Shown: positions 1 to 6,510 of the stretch, one piece after another
Layout: each line of letters starts with the position of its first letter
Position numbering within the stretch: position 1 is the first letter of the stretch
Virus record (IMG/VR): IMGVR_UViG_3300033571_008007
Location: 1 to 37,470 of that record
Source of the DNA: a virus
Length of the DNA: 37,470 bases
Strand: one strand, 5' to 3'
The notes under the pieces: model-generated
Databases searched by the model: none
What the model saw: the letters and a program-made list of their open reading frames with translations, nothing else
Told to the model about the DNA's origin: nothing
Made by a program: the position numbers and the translations under genes

Positions 1-15
1 CCCCTTGCCCAGTCC
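1..15. repeat. Terminal direct repeat, left copy
   Basis: The first 15 bases (CCCCTTGCCCAGTCC) are identical to the last 15. This is either a circular sequence cut with a short overlap or a short terminal redundancy. The cut falls in an intergenic hairpin between a Dam-type methyltransferase and a small membrane protein, with genes reading rightward on both sides, so joining the ends gives a sensible continuous operon. Confidence 0.8.
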
Positions 16-23
16 AACAAGGG
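2..23 (+). other. Intergenic hairpin with CCCAGTC loop
   Basis: CCCTTG (2-7) and CAAGGG (18-23) are perfect 6-bp arms around a loop beginning CCCAGTC. A second hairpin at 1212-1234, in the next junction of this operon but one, also has a loop beginning CCCAGTC. The arms lie upstream of the start at 41. The role is unknown; processing or translational coupling is possible. Confidence 0.45.
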
Positions 24-40
24 ATAATTAGAAGAAGAGA

Positions 41-262
41 ATGAAAAAAATAATATTAGGAATAATAATAATATTAGGTATAGGTTGTATTGTTTGGTTT
101 GCTTCTGGCTGGGAATGCACCAGTTACAGAACCGAAACTCAAATTGAAATGCCTATGGGTATAGTGGTCGGTGGTTCAAAATACGGAGGCGGTATTTCCG
201 TTCCAATAGGTAATGCTAGGCAGGTGGAAAAACAGGTGTGTAATGAGTGGATTAAAAACTAA
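41..262 (+). CDS. Small membrane-anchored protein, unknown function
   Basis: A 73-aa protein with a very hydrophobic N-terminus (residues 4-21, mostly Ile/Leu/Gly) that is either a single membrane anchor or an uncleaved signal. The exported part has two cysteines (C26, C67) and a Gly-rich stretch at about 43-51. Cys16, at the end of the hydrophobic segment, is not in a good lipobox. The purine-rich GAAGAAGAG just before the ATG could act as a weak ribosome site. It is probably transcribed with the Dam-type gene across the contig ends and is followed by a methyltransferase. No family was recognised. Confidence 0.55.
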   Translation: MKKIILGIIIILGIGCIVWFASGWECTSYRTETQIEMPMGIVVGGSKYGGGISVPIGNARQVEKQVCNEWIKN

Positions 263-275
263 TAACCCCAATAAA

Positions 276-1250
276 ATGTCACAAGAATTAAAAAAAGAGT
301 GGGAATACAATAAAGTTTATTTAGGAGGTTGCCTAGAAGTGATGAAAGAGATCCCTGATAAGAGTATTGATATGATTTTATGCGACCCACCTTACGGGAA
401 TATTAAAAAAGCTCCAACTGGGTGGAATATTGAAAAACTACAATGGGATAATATAATAAATCCACAGGAATACTTTAATTTGGCTAATAAAATTTTAAGA
501 AAAAATGGAATAATGATTTTATTTTCACAAGAACCATATACAACAAACTTAATAAATTCACAAACAAAAGATATACAATTTTGCTATAGAGCAATATGGG
601 AAAAAGATAATTTTGCAAATGCTTTAGGTGTAAATAAAAATATGGTTGGATTTTATGAAGATATATTGGTGTTTAAAAAACATTTTGAGAGTGAAAATAA
701 TGACGATAACCCTTGCAAGGAATATGCGGTTAGAGTATTTAACTTTATAAATAAACCAATGAAAGATTTAATTTCCAAATACGGGAATACTAATTTAACT
801 CATTTTTACAGTTCGGGAAAACAATTTAGACTTTGCACAGAAGAAACTTACAATAAATTGATTCAAGACTTTAGTATAAATAATATGCAAGGGTTTAAAA
901 CATTTTTGGAATTAAAAGAAATGAATAGGCAATATAAAAACTCATTTCTTTCCACTTTTAATTTGTGGGAAGGTAAAAAATATAAAAGTAATATATTAAA
1001 ATATTCAAAAGATTATGAAGGACTCCACCCAACTCAAAAACCAGTATTACTATTTGAGGATTTAATAAAAACATTTTCAAACGAAGGCGACCTAGTATTA
1101 GATAACTGTGCAGGCTCTGGTACAACAGGAGTAGCTTGTAAAAACACAAACCGAAACTTCATCCTCATAGAAAAAGAACAGGAATACATAGACATTATTA
1201 ACAAAAGACTCTCCTCCCCCAGTCGCACGGAGGATTTAACAGAGAAATAA
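276..1250 (+). CDS. Beta-class DNA methyltransferase (N6-adenine/N4-cytosine type)
   Basis: A 324-aa AdoMet-dependent DNA amino-methyltransferase. Catalytic motif IV DPPY lies at residues 37-40, ahead of AdoMet-binding motif I (DNCAGSGTT, about 276-284). That order is the beta class (PF01555 type), with the target-recognition region between them. A HPTQKP motif just before motif I is typical. The reading frame is open from 213, but the ATG at 276 is preferred: it begins the recognisable protein and follows the A-rich AATAAAATG context used throughout this phage. The N-terminal residues ELKKEW recur in the next gene. No restriction endonuclease is adjacent, so masking of phage DNA from host restriction is the likely role. 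Confidence 0.85.
   Translation: MSQELKKEWEYNKVYLGGCLEVMKEIPDKSIDMILCDPPYGNIKKAPTGWNIEKLQWDNIINPQEYFNLANKILRKNGIMILFSQEPYTTNLINSQTKDIQFCYRAIWEKDNFANALGVNKNMVGFYEDILVFKKHFESENNDDNPCKEYAVRVFNFINKPMKDLISKYGNTNLTHFYSSGKQFRLCTEETYNKLIQDFSINNMQGFKTFLELKEMNRQYKNSFLSTFNLWEGKKYKSNILKYSKDYEGLHPTQKPVLLFEDLIKTFSNEGDLVLDNCAGSGTTGVACKNTNRNFILIEKEQEYIDIINKRLSSPSRTEDLTEK
1212..1234 (+). other. Hairpin at methyltransferase 3' end
   Basis: TCCTCC (1212-1217) pairs with GGAGGA (1229-1234) around an 11-nt loop starting CCCAGTC. It overlaps the end of the methyltransferase coding sequence. The only strong SD-like sequence near the start at 1253 is thus inside the 3' arm, so the structure could limit downstream translation. 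Sequence-level inference only. Confidence 0.4.
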
Positions 1251-1252
1251 AG

Positions 1253-1540
1253 ATGAAAGAATTAAAAAAAGAGTGGTTTGAAAATAAACATTTACTTTCC
1301 GCTAATTCAACAAACGAAGAAATTGCCGACTGGTGGATTGAGAAAACAAATTTTTTACTCGCCAAGCAACAGGAAGAGTTTGTGAACGAAACAATCAAAC
1401 TAATGAAACGAGAATATATGAGGGGTTTAATTGACAGTAGACAACTTTATCACGAACTAGAACAACTAGAAAATAGATACAACCAATATATAAAAGATAA
1501 TCCGAGTGTTATCGCAGATATTAAAAGCAAACTAAAATGA
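1253..1540 (+). CDS. Helical protein of unknown function
   Basis: A 95-aa, strongly charged and probably all-helical protein, with a predicted coiled-coil region around residues 65-80. It begins MKELKKEW, nearly the same as the N-terminus of the upstream methyltransferase, and the underlying DNA shares a 19-base run, so the starts look duplicated or subject to the same constraint. Its stop overlaps the next start (ATGA at 1537-1540), indicating translational coupling. No family was recognised. Confidence 0.6.
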   Translation: MKELKKEWFENKHLLSANSTNEEIADWWIEKTNFLLAKQQEEFVNETIKLMKREYMRGLIDSRQLYHELEQLENRYNQYIKDNPSVIADIKSKLK

Positions 1541-1656
1541 TCATCATAGTAATGTTTCTCATCTTCATACTTACTTACCTTAAATGGTTCAAAGCGTTAA
1601 TATGGATATTGGTCGCCTTTTTAGTAGCAAGTTTAATTAGTGGTGGAAATATATGA
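1537..1656 (+). CDS. 39-aa membrane peptide
   Basis: A hydrophobic peptide beginning MIIIVMFLIF with two membrane-capable stretches (about 1-14 and 20-35) separated by LKWFK. The start overlaps the previous stop by 4 nt and the stop overlaps the next start, so it lies in a coupled three-gene run. The position at the end of the early operon suggests an accessory host-takeover or superinfection function, which is inference. Confidence 0.5.
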   Translation: MIIIVMFLIFILTYLKWFKALIWILVAFLVASLISGGNI

Positions 1657-1832
1657 TAGTAAAAGCCAAATTCAAAAACAAGACTTATCCGATGTCTAAG
1701 AAGAGAGTCTGTCAGAAGTGTATGGGGGAGAGAGTTATCTTTGTGCCAAACTACAAGGAATATCCAGGTAAAACACGGATCGAGAAGAGGGATCTAGGAT
1801 ATTGGGAGCCTTGCAAGTGTGTAATGAAGTGA
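1653..1832 (+). CDS. Small four-cysteine zinc-ribbon-like protein
   Basis: A 59-aa basic protein with paired cysteines C20-x2-C23 and C54-x-C56, a plausible zinc knuckle. The start overlaps the preceding stop (ATGATAG). It is the last rightward gene before the convergent terminator. Several other tiny Cys-pair proteins occur in this phage (34613, 35745, 35920). No specific function can be assigned. Confidence 0.55.
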   Translation: MIVKAKFKNKTYPMSKKRVCQKCMGERVIFVPNYKEYPGKTRIEKRDLGYWEPCKCVMK

Positions 1833-1833
1833 C

Positions 1834-1877
1834 AAAAAGCCTTGGATTAACAAGTAATTGTCTCCTAGGCTTTTTTT
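1834..1877. terminator. Bidirectional intrinsic terminator
   Basis: A stem of AAAAAGCCTTGG against CCTAGGCTTTTT with one mismatch, flanked by A5 on one side and T7 on the other, so it can work on both strands. It starts two bases after the last rightward stop and lies beyond the last leftward gene (2004), exactly where the two arms converge. Confidence 0.85.
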
Positions 1878-1912
1878 CAGTGCTTGCTTAGTCGGCACGC
1901 ACATAGCTTGAA

Positions 1913-2002
1913 ATCTTTACTTTGTATCCACCGGTGCTTTGATCCCTTTTCCCAAATGTTTCCGGGAGACTAGATCTGACTGCCGAATGGCCGAGTAAAG
2001 AT
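1913..2002 (-). other. Structured 3' region of late transcript
   Basis: ATCTTTACT and AGTAAAGAT are perfect 9-bp arms about 72 nt apart. On the minus strand they enclose further short stems (GCC/GGC, CCC/GGG and the palindrome CACCGGTG). The element lies between the last late gene and the terminator, so it would form the 3' end of the lysis/late mRNA. It does not code convincingly. It could be a transcript-stabilising structure or a small RNA. Confidence 0.4.
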
Positions 2003-2003
2003 A

Positions 2004-2216
2004 TTATTTAGTATTTAATAACTTTGTAATTTCACCTAGTATCAATCCAAGAACAGTTACGGTCGTATTACTTAGTTGTAAGTCTGTTGCTGATTCTAGT
2101 ATAACACTAAGAAAACCAACTACTAACATCGCTCCGCTTCTCCAGTAAAAGCTCTTAAATCTCTTGCTTAAAAGAATATTTTTAGCTACCTCCCACTTTG
2201 TTGTTATGTGTAACAT
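2004..2216 (-). CDS. Putative holin
   Basis: A 70-aa protein with two hydrophobic segments (about 29-43 and 52-66) and a basic N-terminal part, the layout of small class II holins. It directly follows the M23 endopeptidase gene (1-nt gap) and is the last gene of the leftward arm. Holins are too diverse for a sequence-only assignment; the call rests on topology and position. Confidence 0.5.
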   Translation of the reverse strand: MLHITTKWEVAKNILLSKRFKSFYWRSGAMLVVGFLSVILESATDLQLSNTTVTVLGLILGEITKLLNTK

Positions 2217-2217
2217 T

Positions 2218-2862
2218 TTATTTCCAAAATCTTAATGCTGTTAAAAGTTTCAACCACCAATCTGTGATGCCTAACTTCGACCACATCCAGATTAGAGGGT
2301 TCATATCGTGAGCATAACCAGAATCTTCACCTACATACCATTGGTTTTTATCAAAGTATAATAATGGGTCAGTCTCTCCTAGTATTGTTGGATTATTATA
2401 GACATACTGTCCGTTAGTTATTTTATAACAGCCAAAATGTAAATGAGTCCCAGCATAAGGGTTATCAGTTGTTGCTGGTGGATTCACTAGACCAGAATTG
2501 CCCATATAACAAATTATATCTTCTTCTTTTAATTGCTGTCCTTTTTTAACTACTATTTCACCAGTATGCCAAAGAATAAGTTTGTATTGAGTATTATTGA
2601 CAAGATTTGATTTTATATAAACACCATTACCTTTTGTTGTCATTGGAGATTCATATACTATCTCATCTACATAGCCACCTTCTGGAAACGGACAAACCAT
2701 AGGTGTACCATAAGATTGAACATTATTTCCACAACAAATATCTACCCCATTATGAAAAGCATTTTTAATACCATTAGCAGAATACCAAGCGTTCAAGGAA
2801 GTATTACCGTATAGTTGGGTAATAGTTGGCTTGATTGGAGATTTTAATGGTAGTTTATACAT
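2218..2862 (-). CDS. M23-family (LytM-like) endopeptidase, putative endolysin
   Basis: A 214-aa zinc metallopeptidase that cleaves peptidoglycan cross-bridges. Metal and catalytic motifs are visible: HNGVD (H37, D41) and HLHFG (H140, H142), with H99 (WHTG) between them. No signal peptide is evident, so access to the wall would need a holin, and membrane-protein genes flank it on both sides. Its start overlaps the stop of the upstream coiled-coil/TM gene. A virion-associated wall-degrading role is the alternative, but the lysis-cassette setting favours endolysin. Confidence 0.85.
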   Translation of the reverse strand: MYKLPLKSPIKPTITQLYGNTSLNAWYSANGIKNAFHNGVDICCGNNVQSYGTPMVCPFPEGGYVDEIVYESPMTTKGNGVYIKSNLVNNTQYKLILWHTGEIVVKKGQQLKEEDIICYMGNSGLVNPPATTDNPYAGTHLHFGCYKITNGQYVYNNPTILGETDPLLYFDKNQWYVGEDSGYAHDMNPLIWMWSKLGITDWWLKLLTALRFWK

Positions 2863-3260
2863 TAGAATATCTTATTAAAAACTGTCTTTACGAACCAACT
2901 TATTAAACCTAATCCGATACCTCCCAAAGATATGCCAGTCCAGATGATAACTTTCTCTGTCCACTTTTCTGCCTTTTTTTCTATTATTTCCTTGTGATAA
3001 GCATCTTGTGATTTTCGGTATTCTCCTTCTTCTGCAATATGAGATTTAAGCATCTCAGTTAAAGAGTCTATTTTTGTTTCTATCTTTCCCTGTCCTACTT
3101 TAAGATTTGTTATATCTTCACTCATTTGAGATATTTTTTTTATAGTTTCAGGGGAAGAATGAGAGTGTTCAGTTCCTGCACTAAAACCTTTCTGATAAAT
3201 AATACTATCCCTATCCTCTGGGCTTTGCATATTATGTTGTTTCGTAGGGTGTTCATTCAT
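2862..3260 (-). CDS. Coiled-coil protein with C-terminal TM segment (XhlA-like lysis accessory)
   Basis: A 132-aa protein with a polar His/Ser-rich N-terminus, a heptad-rich region (about 38-90) and one C-terminal membrane segment (about 105-126, Gly-rich). This coiled-coil-then-TM layout resembles XhlA/haemolysin-type lysis accessories or some holins. It overlaps the endolysin start by one base and follows a 44-aa gene with a 1-nt gap, so all four lysis-region genes are likely one transcript. Confidence 0.5.
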   Translation of the reverse strand: MNEHPTKQHNMQSPEDRDSIIYQKGFSAGTEHSHSSPETIKKISQMSEDITNLKVGQGKIETKIDSLTEMLKSHIAEEGEYRKSQDAYHKEIIEKKAEKWTEKVIIWTGISLGGIGLGLISWFVKTVFNKIF

Positions 3261-3261
3261 T

Positions 3262-3396
3262 TTATTCTACTTCATAGTTCTTATCTGGTGTTATTAGGGT
3301 GAATAAATGCCCACATTCACACGAGTGAATTACCCGATAATTATCTCTAATTGTTTTTTCAACCTTTATTATTTTGTGTTTATGTTTATGTTCCAT
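3262..3396 (-). CDS. 44-aa His/Cys-containing protein, first gene of lysis operon
   Basis: A short protein starting MEHKHKHK, with a single C-x-C pair followed by GH (about residues 26-30), suggestive of metal binding. Its ATG lies about 4 nt downstream of the predicted transcription start of the promoter at 3407-3435, so the mRNA is almost leaderless. No family was recognised. Confidence 0.5.
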   Translation of the reverse strand: MEHKHKHKIIKVEKTIRDNYRVIHSCECGHLFTLITPDKNYEVE

Positions 3397-3406
3397 ATTA
3401 AAATCT

Positions 3407-3435
3407 ATTATACCACTTTTTTCGCTTTTATGCGA
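3407..3435 (-). promoter_or_regulatory. Late promoter for lysis cassette
   Basis: On the minus strand, TCGCAT, 17 bp, then a perfect TATAAT (3407-3412). The -35 resembles the TTGCAT/TTGCAA hexamers of the early promoters. The expected start is near 3400, four bases from the ATG at 3396. Confidence 0.65.
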
Positions 3436-3449
3436 GTTAGTTTTTAAGA

Positions 3450-3469
3450 ACCCGTTTTATGCCACGGGT
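3450..3469 (-). terminator. Weak terminator-like hairpin after the cysteine-motif array
   Basis: ACCCGT and ACGGGT form a 6-bp stem with an 8-nt loop. On the minus strand it is followed by TTCTT rather than a proper U-tract. It lies just past the last array gene (stop at 3483) and before the lysis promoter, so it could insulate the two units. Confidence 0.35.
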
Positions 3470-3482
3470 GGGGCGTTAGAGG

Positions 3483-3650
3483 TTATGGGTATTTCAACCC
3501 GATTTCCAATCTTTTCCGTTTGATTACTTCACAGCACTCTTCAGGCTTTTCAGTCTGACGAACTGAGCAGTGTAAACGGCATTTGGTGCATAACCAAAGT
3601 GGAAAGGCTCCGACTCTGGCAATGTTGTAGTAAGCAGGTGAGATGTCCAT
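3483..3650 (-). CDS. Cysteine-motif mini-protein D (fourth of tandem array)
   Basis: A 55-aa protein with C21-x2-C24-x3-C28-x10-C39 and a proline three residues before the last cysteine, the signature shared by the three genes upstream. The frame is open further upstream, but the ATG at 3650 is chosen because it follows an AGGA ribosome site, starts 7 nt after gene C's stop and gives a protein of the same size class. The C-terminal tail is basic. The four cysteines could bind zinc or an iron-sulfur cluster. Confidence 0.6.
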   Translation of the reverse strand: MDISPAYYNIARVGAFPLWLCTKCRLHCSVRQTEKPEECCEVIKRKRLEIGLKYP

Positions 3651-3657
3651 ACGAGTC

Positions 3658-3876
3658 CTAGATATACGGTAGTTTGAGTTGTCTGTCGTCTTCAGGTTTC
3701 TGGTCTTTAGAACCAAGAATTTCATCCACAAGGATGAAGCATTCCAACAGATTGCAGACACAAAAGTCTGGTTTCTGTGGAAATAAGATACTGCATTTGT
3801 GTTCACAAACACAGCAGACATACAAATTCTGGTCGCTACCAGTTTTTGTAATAACCCAGTCTTCTTTACGCACCAT
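3658..3876 (-). CDS. Cysteine-motif mini-protein C
   Basis: A 72-aa protein, the longest array member, with C21-x2-C24-x3-C28-x10-C39 and the conserved proline three residues before the last cysteine. It has extra cysteines (C22, C41, C46) and a longer acidic C-terminus. The ATG at 3876 overlaps gene B's end by 11 nt and is preceded by GAGGTGG. An open frame on the opposite strand is a shadow. Function unknown. Confidence 0.6.
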   Translation of the reverse strand: MVRKEDWVITKTGSDQNLYVCCVCEHKCSILFPQKPDFCVCNLLECFILVDEILGSKDQKPEDDRQLKLPYI

Positions 3877-4048
3877 AACCACCTCTCTCGTTTACTGCCC
3901 AGACGGCTTGTTCACGCATCCGCTTTTCAGCAGTGCATTCAGTTGGTTTGTACCTTGAAGACAAGATACACTTGTTCCGACACCCAGTGCAACTATACAC
4001 CTTGCGGTCGGATTGGGATATGAGCTTCCAGTTCATTTGGTCTTTCAT
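3866..4048 (-). CDS. Cysteine-motif mini-protein B
   Basis: A 60-aa protein with C20-x2-C23-x3-C27-x10-C38. Its N-terminal half aligns closely with gene A (WKL-SQSD in both), showing that the two arose by duplication. The start overlaps gene A's end by 56 nt and follows AAGGAAGA, a usable Shine-Dalgarno. The C-terminus is basic and Arg-rich. Function unknown. Confidence 0.6.
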   Translation of the reverse strand: MKDQMNWKLISQSDRKVYSCTGCRNKCILSSRYKPTECTAEKRMREQAVWAVNERGGYGA

Positions 4049-4169
4049 CTTCTTCCTTACAGACAACGGGATTGGTTTCAGAAGTCCTTACACAGTGTAA
4101 GTAACATTCTTTGCAATACCACCGTTTGTCAGATTGTGATTTCAGTTTCCAAACAGGTAACCTTTTCAT
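3993..4169 (-). CDS. Cysteine-motif mini-protein A (first of array)
   Basis: A 58-aa protein beginning MKRLPVWKLKSQSD, with C19-x2-C22-x3-C26-x10-C37. The start is set by a textbook GGAGG six bases upstream, which most genes of this phage lack. The downstream gene B starts inside it. Upstream is a 135-nt inverted-repeat element and then the receptor-binding gene. The array reads as an inserted accessory (moron-like) unit. Confidence 0.6.
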   Translation of the reverse strand: MKRLPVWKLKSQSDKRWYCKECYLHCVRTSETNPVVCKEEDERPNELEAHIPIRPQGV

Positions 4170-4182
4170 TTATAACCTCCTT

Positions 4183-4317
4183 GTTAGTAGTAGAGTTCAG
4201 GGAGTAAGGTATCCCTTTAAATATCGGCTCGTCCTAACACCATCGTTAGGCAGACGAGTTGGGTATCCCCTTCTCCGTAATTCACACCAATAAAACTCCC
4301 TAAACTCTACCACTAAC
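4183..4317 (-). other. Long inverted-repeat RNA upstream of cysteine-motif array
   Basis: Two 23-nt arms (4183-4205 and 4295-4317) differ from perfect complementarity at two positions. Read from the minus strand both are G-U pairs; from the plus strand they would be A-C mismatches, so a minus-strand RNA helix is implied. Inside is a second hairpin (CTCGT/ACGAG and CCTAAC/GTTAGG, 4228-4258) and two copies of GGTATCCC. The element ends about 13 nt before gene A's start. It could be a regulatory leader or the remains of a mobile element with terminal inverted repeats. Confidence 0.6.
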
Positions 4318-4343
4318 TATTTTAAAGACCTAAGATGTTATTT

Positions 4344-4366
4344 ATAGACGTATCAGTATCGTCTAT
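4344..4366. terminator. Hairpin at 3' end of receptor-binding gene
   Basis: ATAGACG (4344-4350) and CGTCTAT (4360-4366) form a 7-bp stem that contains the TAG stop of the gene ending at 4363. On the plus strand it is followed by TTTGTTGTT, on the minus strand by an A-rich run. It may slow transcripts or protect the 3' end; terminator activity is uncertain. Confidence 0.35.
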
Positions 4367-6324
4367 TTTGTTGTTATTTGTCTTGAACCGACCGTATCAA
4401 TTTCGTAGTGGACACCGACAGAATGTAAGAAAGCATCACCTGTAAAAGCATCACCTGTTGGTCTTGCTAATCTAAATACACAAATCGCACCAATTGTAAT
4501 TCCTGAACCAGAAATAACCGCTGCTGTATTTGCTAGTTGGTGTTTATTTATAGTTCCACTACCTGCTTGAGTTATTGTTGTAGTTGTTGTTGCTCCAAAA
4601 GTACCATTAGCATTAATAATTGTATATTCAAAATTCCAGACACAGTTACCTGTATTTGTACTATTAGGCGACCAGTGTATGTGTGGTTGCAGGTCTGTTC
4701 CCTCTTTGTAATCGTGGGGAATTTCAAATGAGCCAAATACTTCATCTGATTGATTATTTATGAATAGTAATTGATACACACCATTTTGGAATACTGAAAA
4801 GTTTGGCACACTTACACCACCACGTAAGTTAGAAGCTGGTATAATAATGTCGTCCCAAACACTCTCTGTTAAAACAAGAGTTTTGTCTGTTCCACAATTT
4901 ATATTTAAATCAGAAGGATTATTTTTACTTGTTTTTATATGTCCCGCTGTGCCGTCATAGTAAGCAAGAATATCATCATCAAAATCAAAATAGCCAGCAG
5001 TCTGATTCCAAGAAAGAAATTGTCCTGTTGTAGTAAGTGGAGTTCCGTTTACATCAGAGAGTTCTTCAAGAGTATTGTGATGGCGAACATTTACTAAAAT
5101 AGAACCTTGTGTAGAGTGAGCATTTACTACTTGACCAATAATGTCAGAATGATGTGGAACGGCTGGCTCTACGTTCGATAAATAACCTGCTGTTGTTTTA
5201 GACACCCATAAAGTATCACCATCTGCCCAAGTTTGACCAAAAGGTGTTCCAGTTGTATTTATGTTTCTTACATATCCAAAAGTAGTAATTTTACCATCAT
5301 TGTTTTTTGGAATATCTTGTGTAGTAAGTCCTAAAACCTTTCCAGTAGAATCAGCATTACCTTTTGCAAGAGCGATAGTAGGGCGATTGCCTAACATACC
5401 ACTTGAATATACAGGGCGACCATTTAAGATAGTTGAAGCTGTGTTATTTCGTGCTTTTAATTGAACTTCCTGACCAATTTGAAGTGTAACATCATCTGGC
5501 ATATTTAAATCAACTGTCTCATCTGTTGCGTTCCATTGCATTAAACCTGGTGTAGAAGGAAGTGGTGTATTAGTTACATCAAATTGAACTGCCTGTATTC
5601 CTTCTTGGAGTTTAGCGTCAAGATAACCTGCTGTTGGGTCAGAAGCAGAGAGTTTTACTTTTTCGTCAGTACCACCCTCCATCTCTACCCAAGCCCTATT
5701 ATTCCTACCATAAGTCTTTCCATCTCTTGGCGCTTCACGGACACCGAAAGCGGCTGTTTGATGAGTCTTCTCTACGAACTCTGGGAGATCCTTGATTGCT
5801 GACGCTGATAGGCGGTCATCATCCTTTAATGTCTCCAAAGCATCACGGTAAATGCCAGCGTATTTAGGTAAATCATCAGTAATTGGTGGAATTGACTGTA
5901 TTAGCTCTTTAGTAGCTCCTAGAGCTATCTCAGAGGCTTCTAGGGCTATTTTATCGGTATCAATAGGGTTAGGTACTTCTCTAATCACCTCAGTCTTCTC
6001 AATAATCCGGTCCACCTTCTTCGCCCGGACATCAGCTATCACGTTCTTGAGGGTTTGGAGTTCCTTTTTGAAATAGTCATCGGAGTAGTCTTTATCTTTG
6101 GAGACTCTTTTTAACTCTTCATTTATCTTTTCTTCTAGCGCAGTATAGGTAGCCTTTAGATCAGCCAAAACACTATCTGTTTTTTCAACAGTTTTATCTT
6201 CCAACTTCTTTATTAGGTCAAAAGCTTGCTCCCTTAAATCGTTTATCTTAGCCACCAAAACAGCGTCAGGGTTGTTACTCTTTCGTACTTCGGCTAAATC
6301 TTTAATTCTTTGTTCTTTGTTCAT
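4363..6324 (-). CDS. Tail fibre / receptor-binding protein
   Basis: A 653-aa modular virion protein. The N-terminal ~150 residues are charged, helical and heptad-rich (coiled coil). A DGKTYGRNNRAWVEM segment near residue 210 is of a kind common in phage fibre and baseplate proteins. The rest is Gly/Thr/Asn-rich beta structure, ending in a domain with IPHDYKEG and HIHW motifs seen in many environmental phage fibres. It is the most distal structural gene before the accessory array and the lysis genes, as expected for a host-recognition protein. Confidence 0.65.
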   Translation of the reverse strand: MNKEQRIKDLAEVRKSNNPDAVLVAKINDLREQAFDLIKKLEDKTVEKTDSVLADLKATYTALEEKINEELKRVSKDKDYSDDYFKKELQTLKNVIADVRAKKVDRIIEKTEVIREVPNPIDTDKIALEASEIALGATKELIQSIPPITDDLPKYAGIYRDALETLKDDDRLSASAIKDLPEFVEKTHQTAAFGVREAPRDGKTYGRNNRAWVEMEGGTDEKVKLSASDPTAGYLDAKLQEGIQAVQFDVTNTPLPSTPGLMQWNATDETVDLNMPDDVTLQIGQEVQLKARNNTASTILNGRPVYSSGMLGNRPTIALAKGNADSTGKVLGLTTQDIPKNNDGKITTFGYVRNINTTGTPFGQTWADGDTLWVSKTTAGYLSNVEPAVPHHSDIIGQVVNAHSTQGSILVNVRHHNTLEELSDVNGTPLTTTGQFLSWNQTAGYFDFDDDILAYYDGTAGHIKTSKNNPSDLNINCGTDKTLVLTESVWDDIIIPASNLRGGVSVPNFSVFQNGVYQLLFINNQSDEVFGSFEIPHDYKEGTDLQPHIHWSPNSTNTGNCVWNFEYTIINANGTFGATTTTTITQAGSGTINKHQLANTAAVISGSGITIGAICVFRLARPTGDAFTGDAFLHSVGVHYEIDTVGSRQITTK

Positions 6325-6370
6325 TTACTTGTTATCAATTAGTGGTAACTGGCGTGGACTGCATACGGAA

Positions 6371-6399
6371 TTGATTAAGATATTGTGTTATGTTAGTAT
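6371..6399 (+). promoter_or_regulatory. Rightward promoter inside late region
   Basis: TTGATT, 17 bp, TAGTAT on the plus strand. The predicted start (6406) coincides with the ATG of a 34-codon ORF, the leaderless arrangement also seen at 26918. The -10 is followed by GTATGTATG, as at the promoters near 26906 and 31176. Confidence 0.55.
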
Positions 6400-6405
6400 G
6401 TATGT

Positions 6406-6510
6406 ATGGGATTTATATTATGGATTATTATATGTTTCTTAATGCCTCCTCTTGGTCTTCTTATTGCTGTTATTTACGGTATTCTTTTGATTGCTTCTGT
6501 TAATGATTAA
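6406..6510 (+). CDS. 34-aa membrane peptide on the opposite strand
   Basis: A peptide beginning MGFILWIIICF with a PPLG turn and a second hydrophobic stretch, almost all membrane-spanning. It is the only plus-strand candidate gene within the 24-kb leftward late block. It sits in the gap between the fibre and ejection-like genes and overlaps the end of the latter by 4 nt. Its own promoter would start the RNA at the ATG. A second short frame from 6402 is also open but less hydrophobic. Candidates are a regulator of lysis timing, a membrane toxin or chance. Confidence 0.4.
   Translation: MGFILWIIICFLMPPLGLLIAVIYGILLIASVND

Noticed and set aside
1537-1832. TGA recoding (alternative genetic code)
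   Set aside because: Genes at 1253, 1537 and 1653 end in TGA at coupled overlaps and large genes encode Trp with TGG, so the standard bacterial code fits.
3483-3821. 112-aa ORF including residues upstream of mini-protein D
   Set aside because: The upstream half overlaps mini-protein C in another frame. The SD and array spacing support the shorter start at 3650.
3674-4293. Plus-strand ORFs opposite the mini-protein array
   Set aside because: They are Cys/Ser-rich shadows of the minus-strand genes with no start signals or recognisable motifs.
4183-4317. Integron attC site
   Set aside because: The outer arms start GTTAG and end CTAAC, but the core R'/R'' consensus and internal L boxes do not fit.
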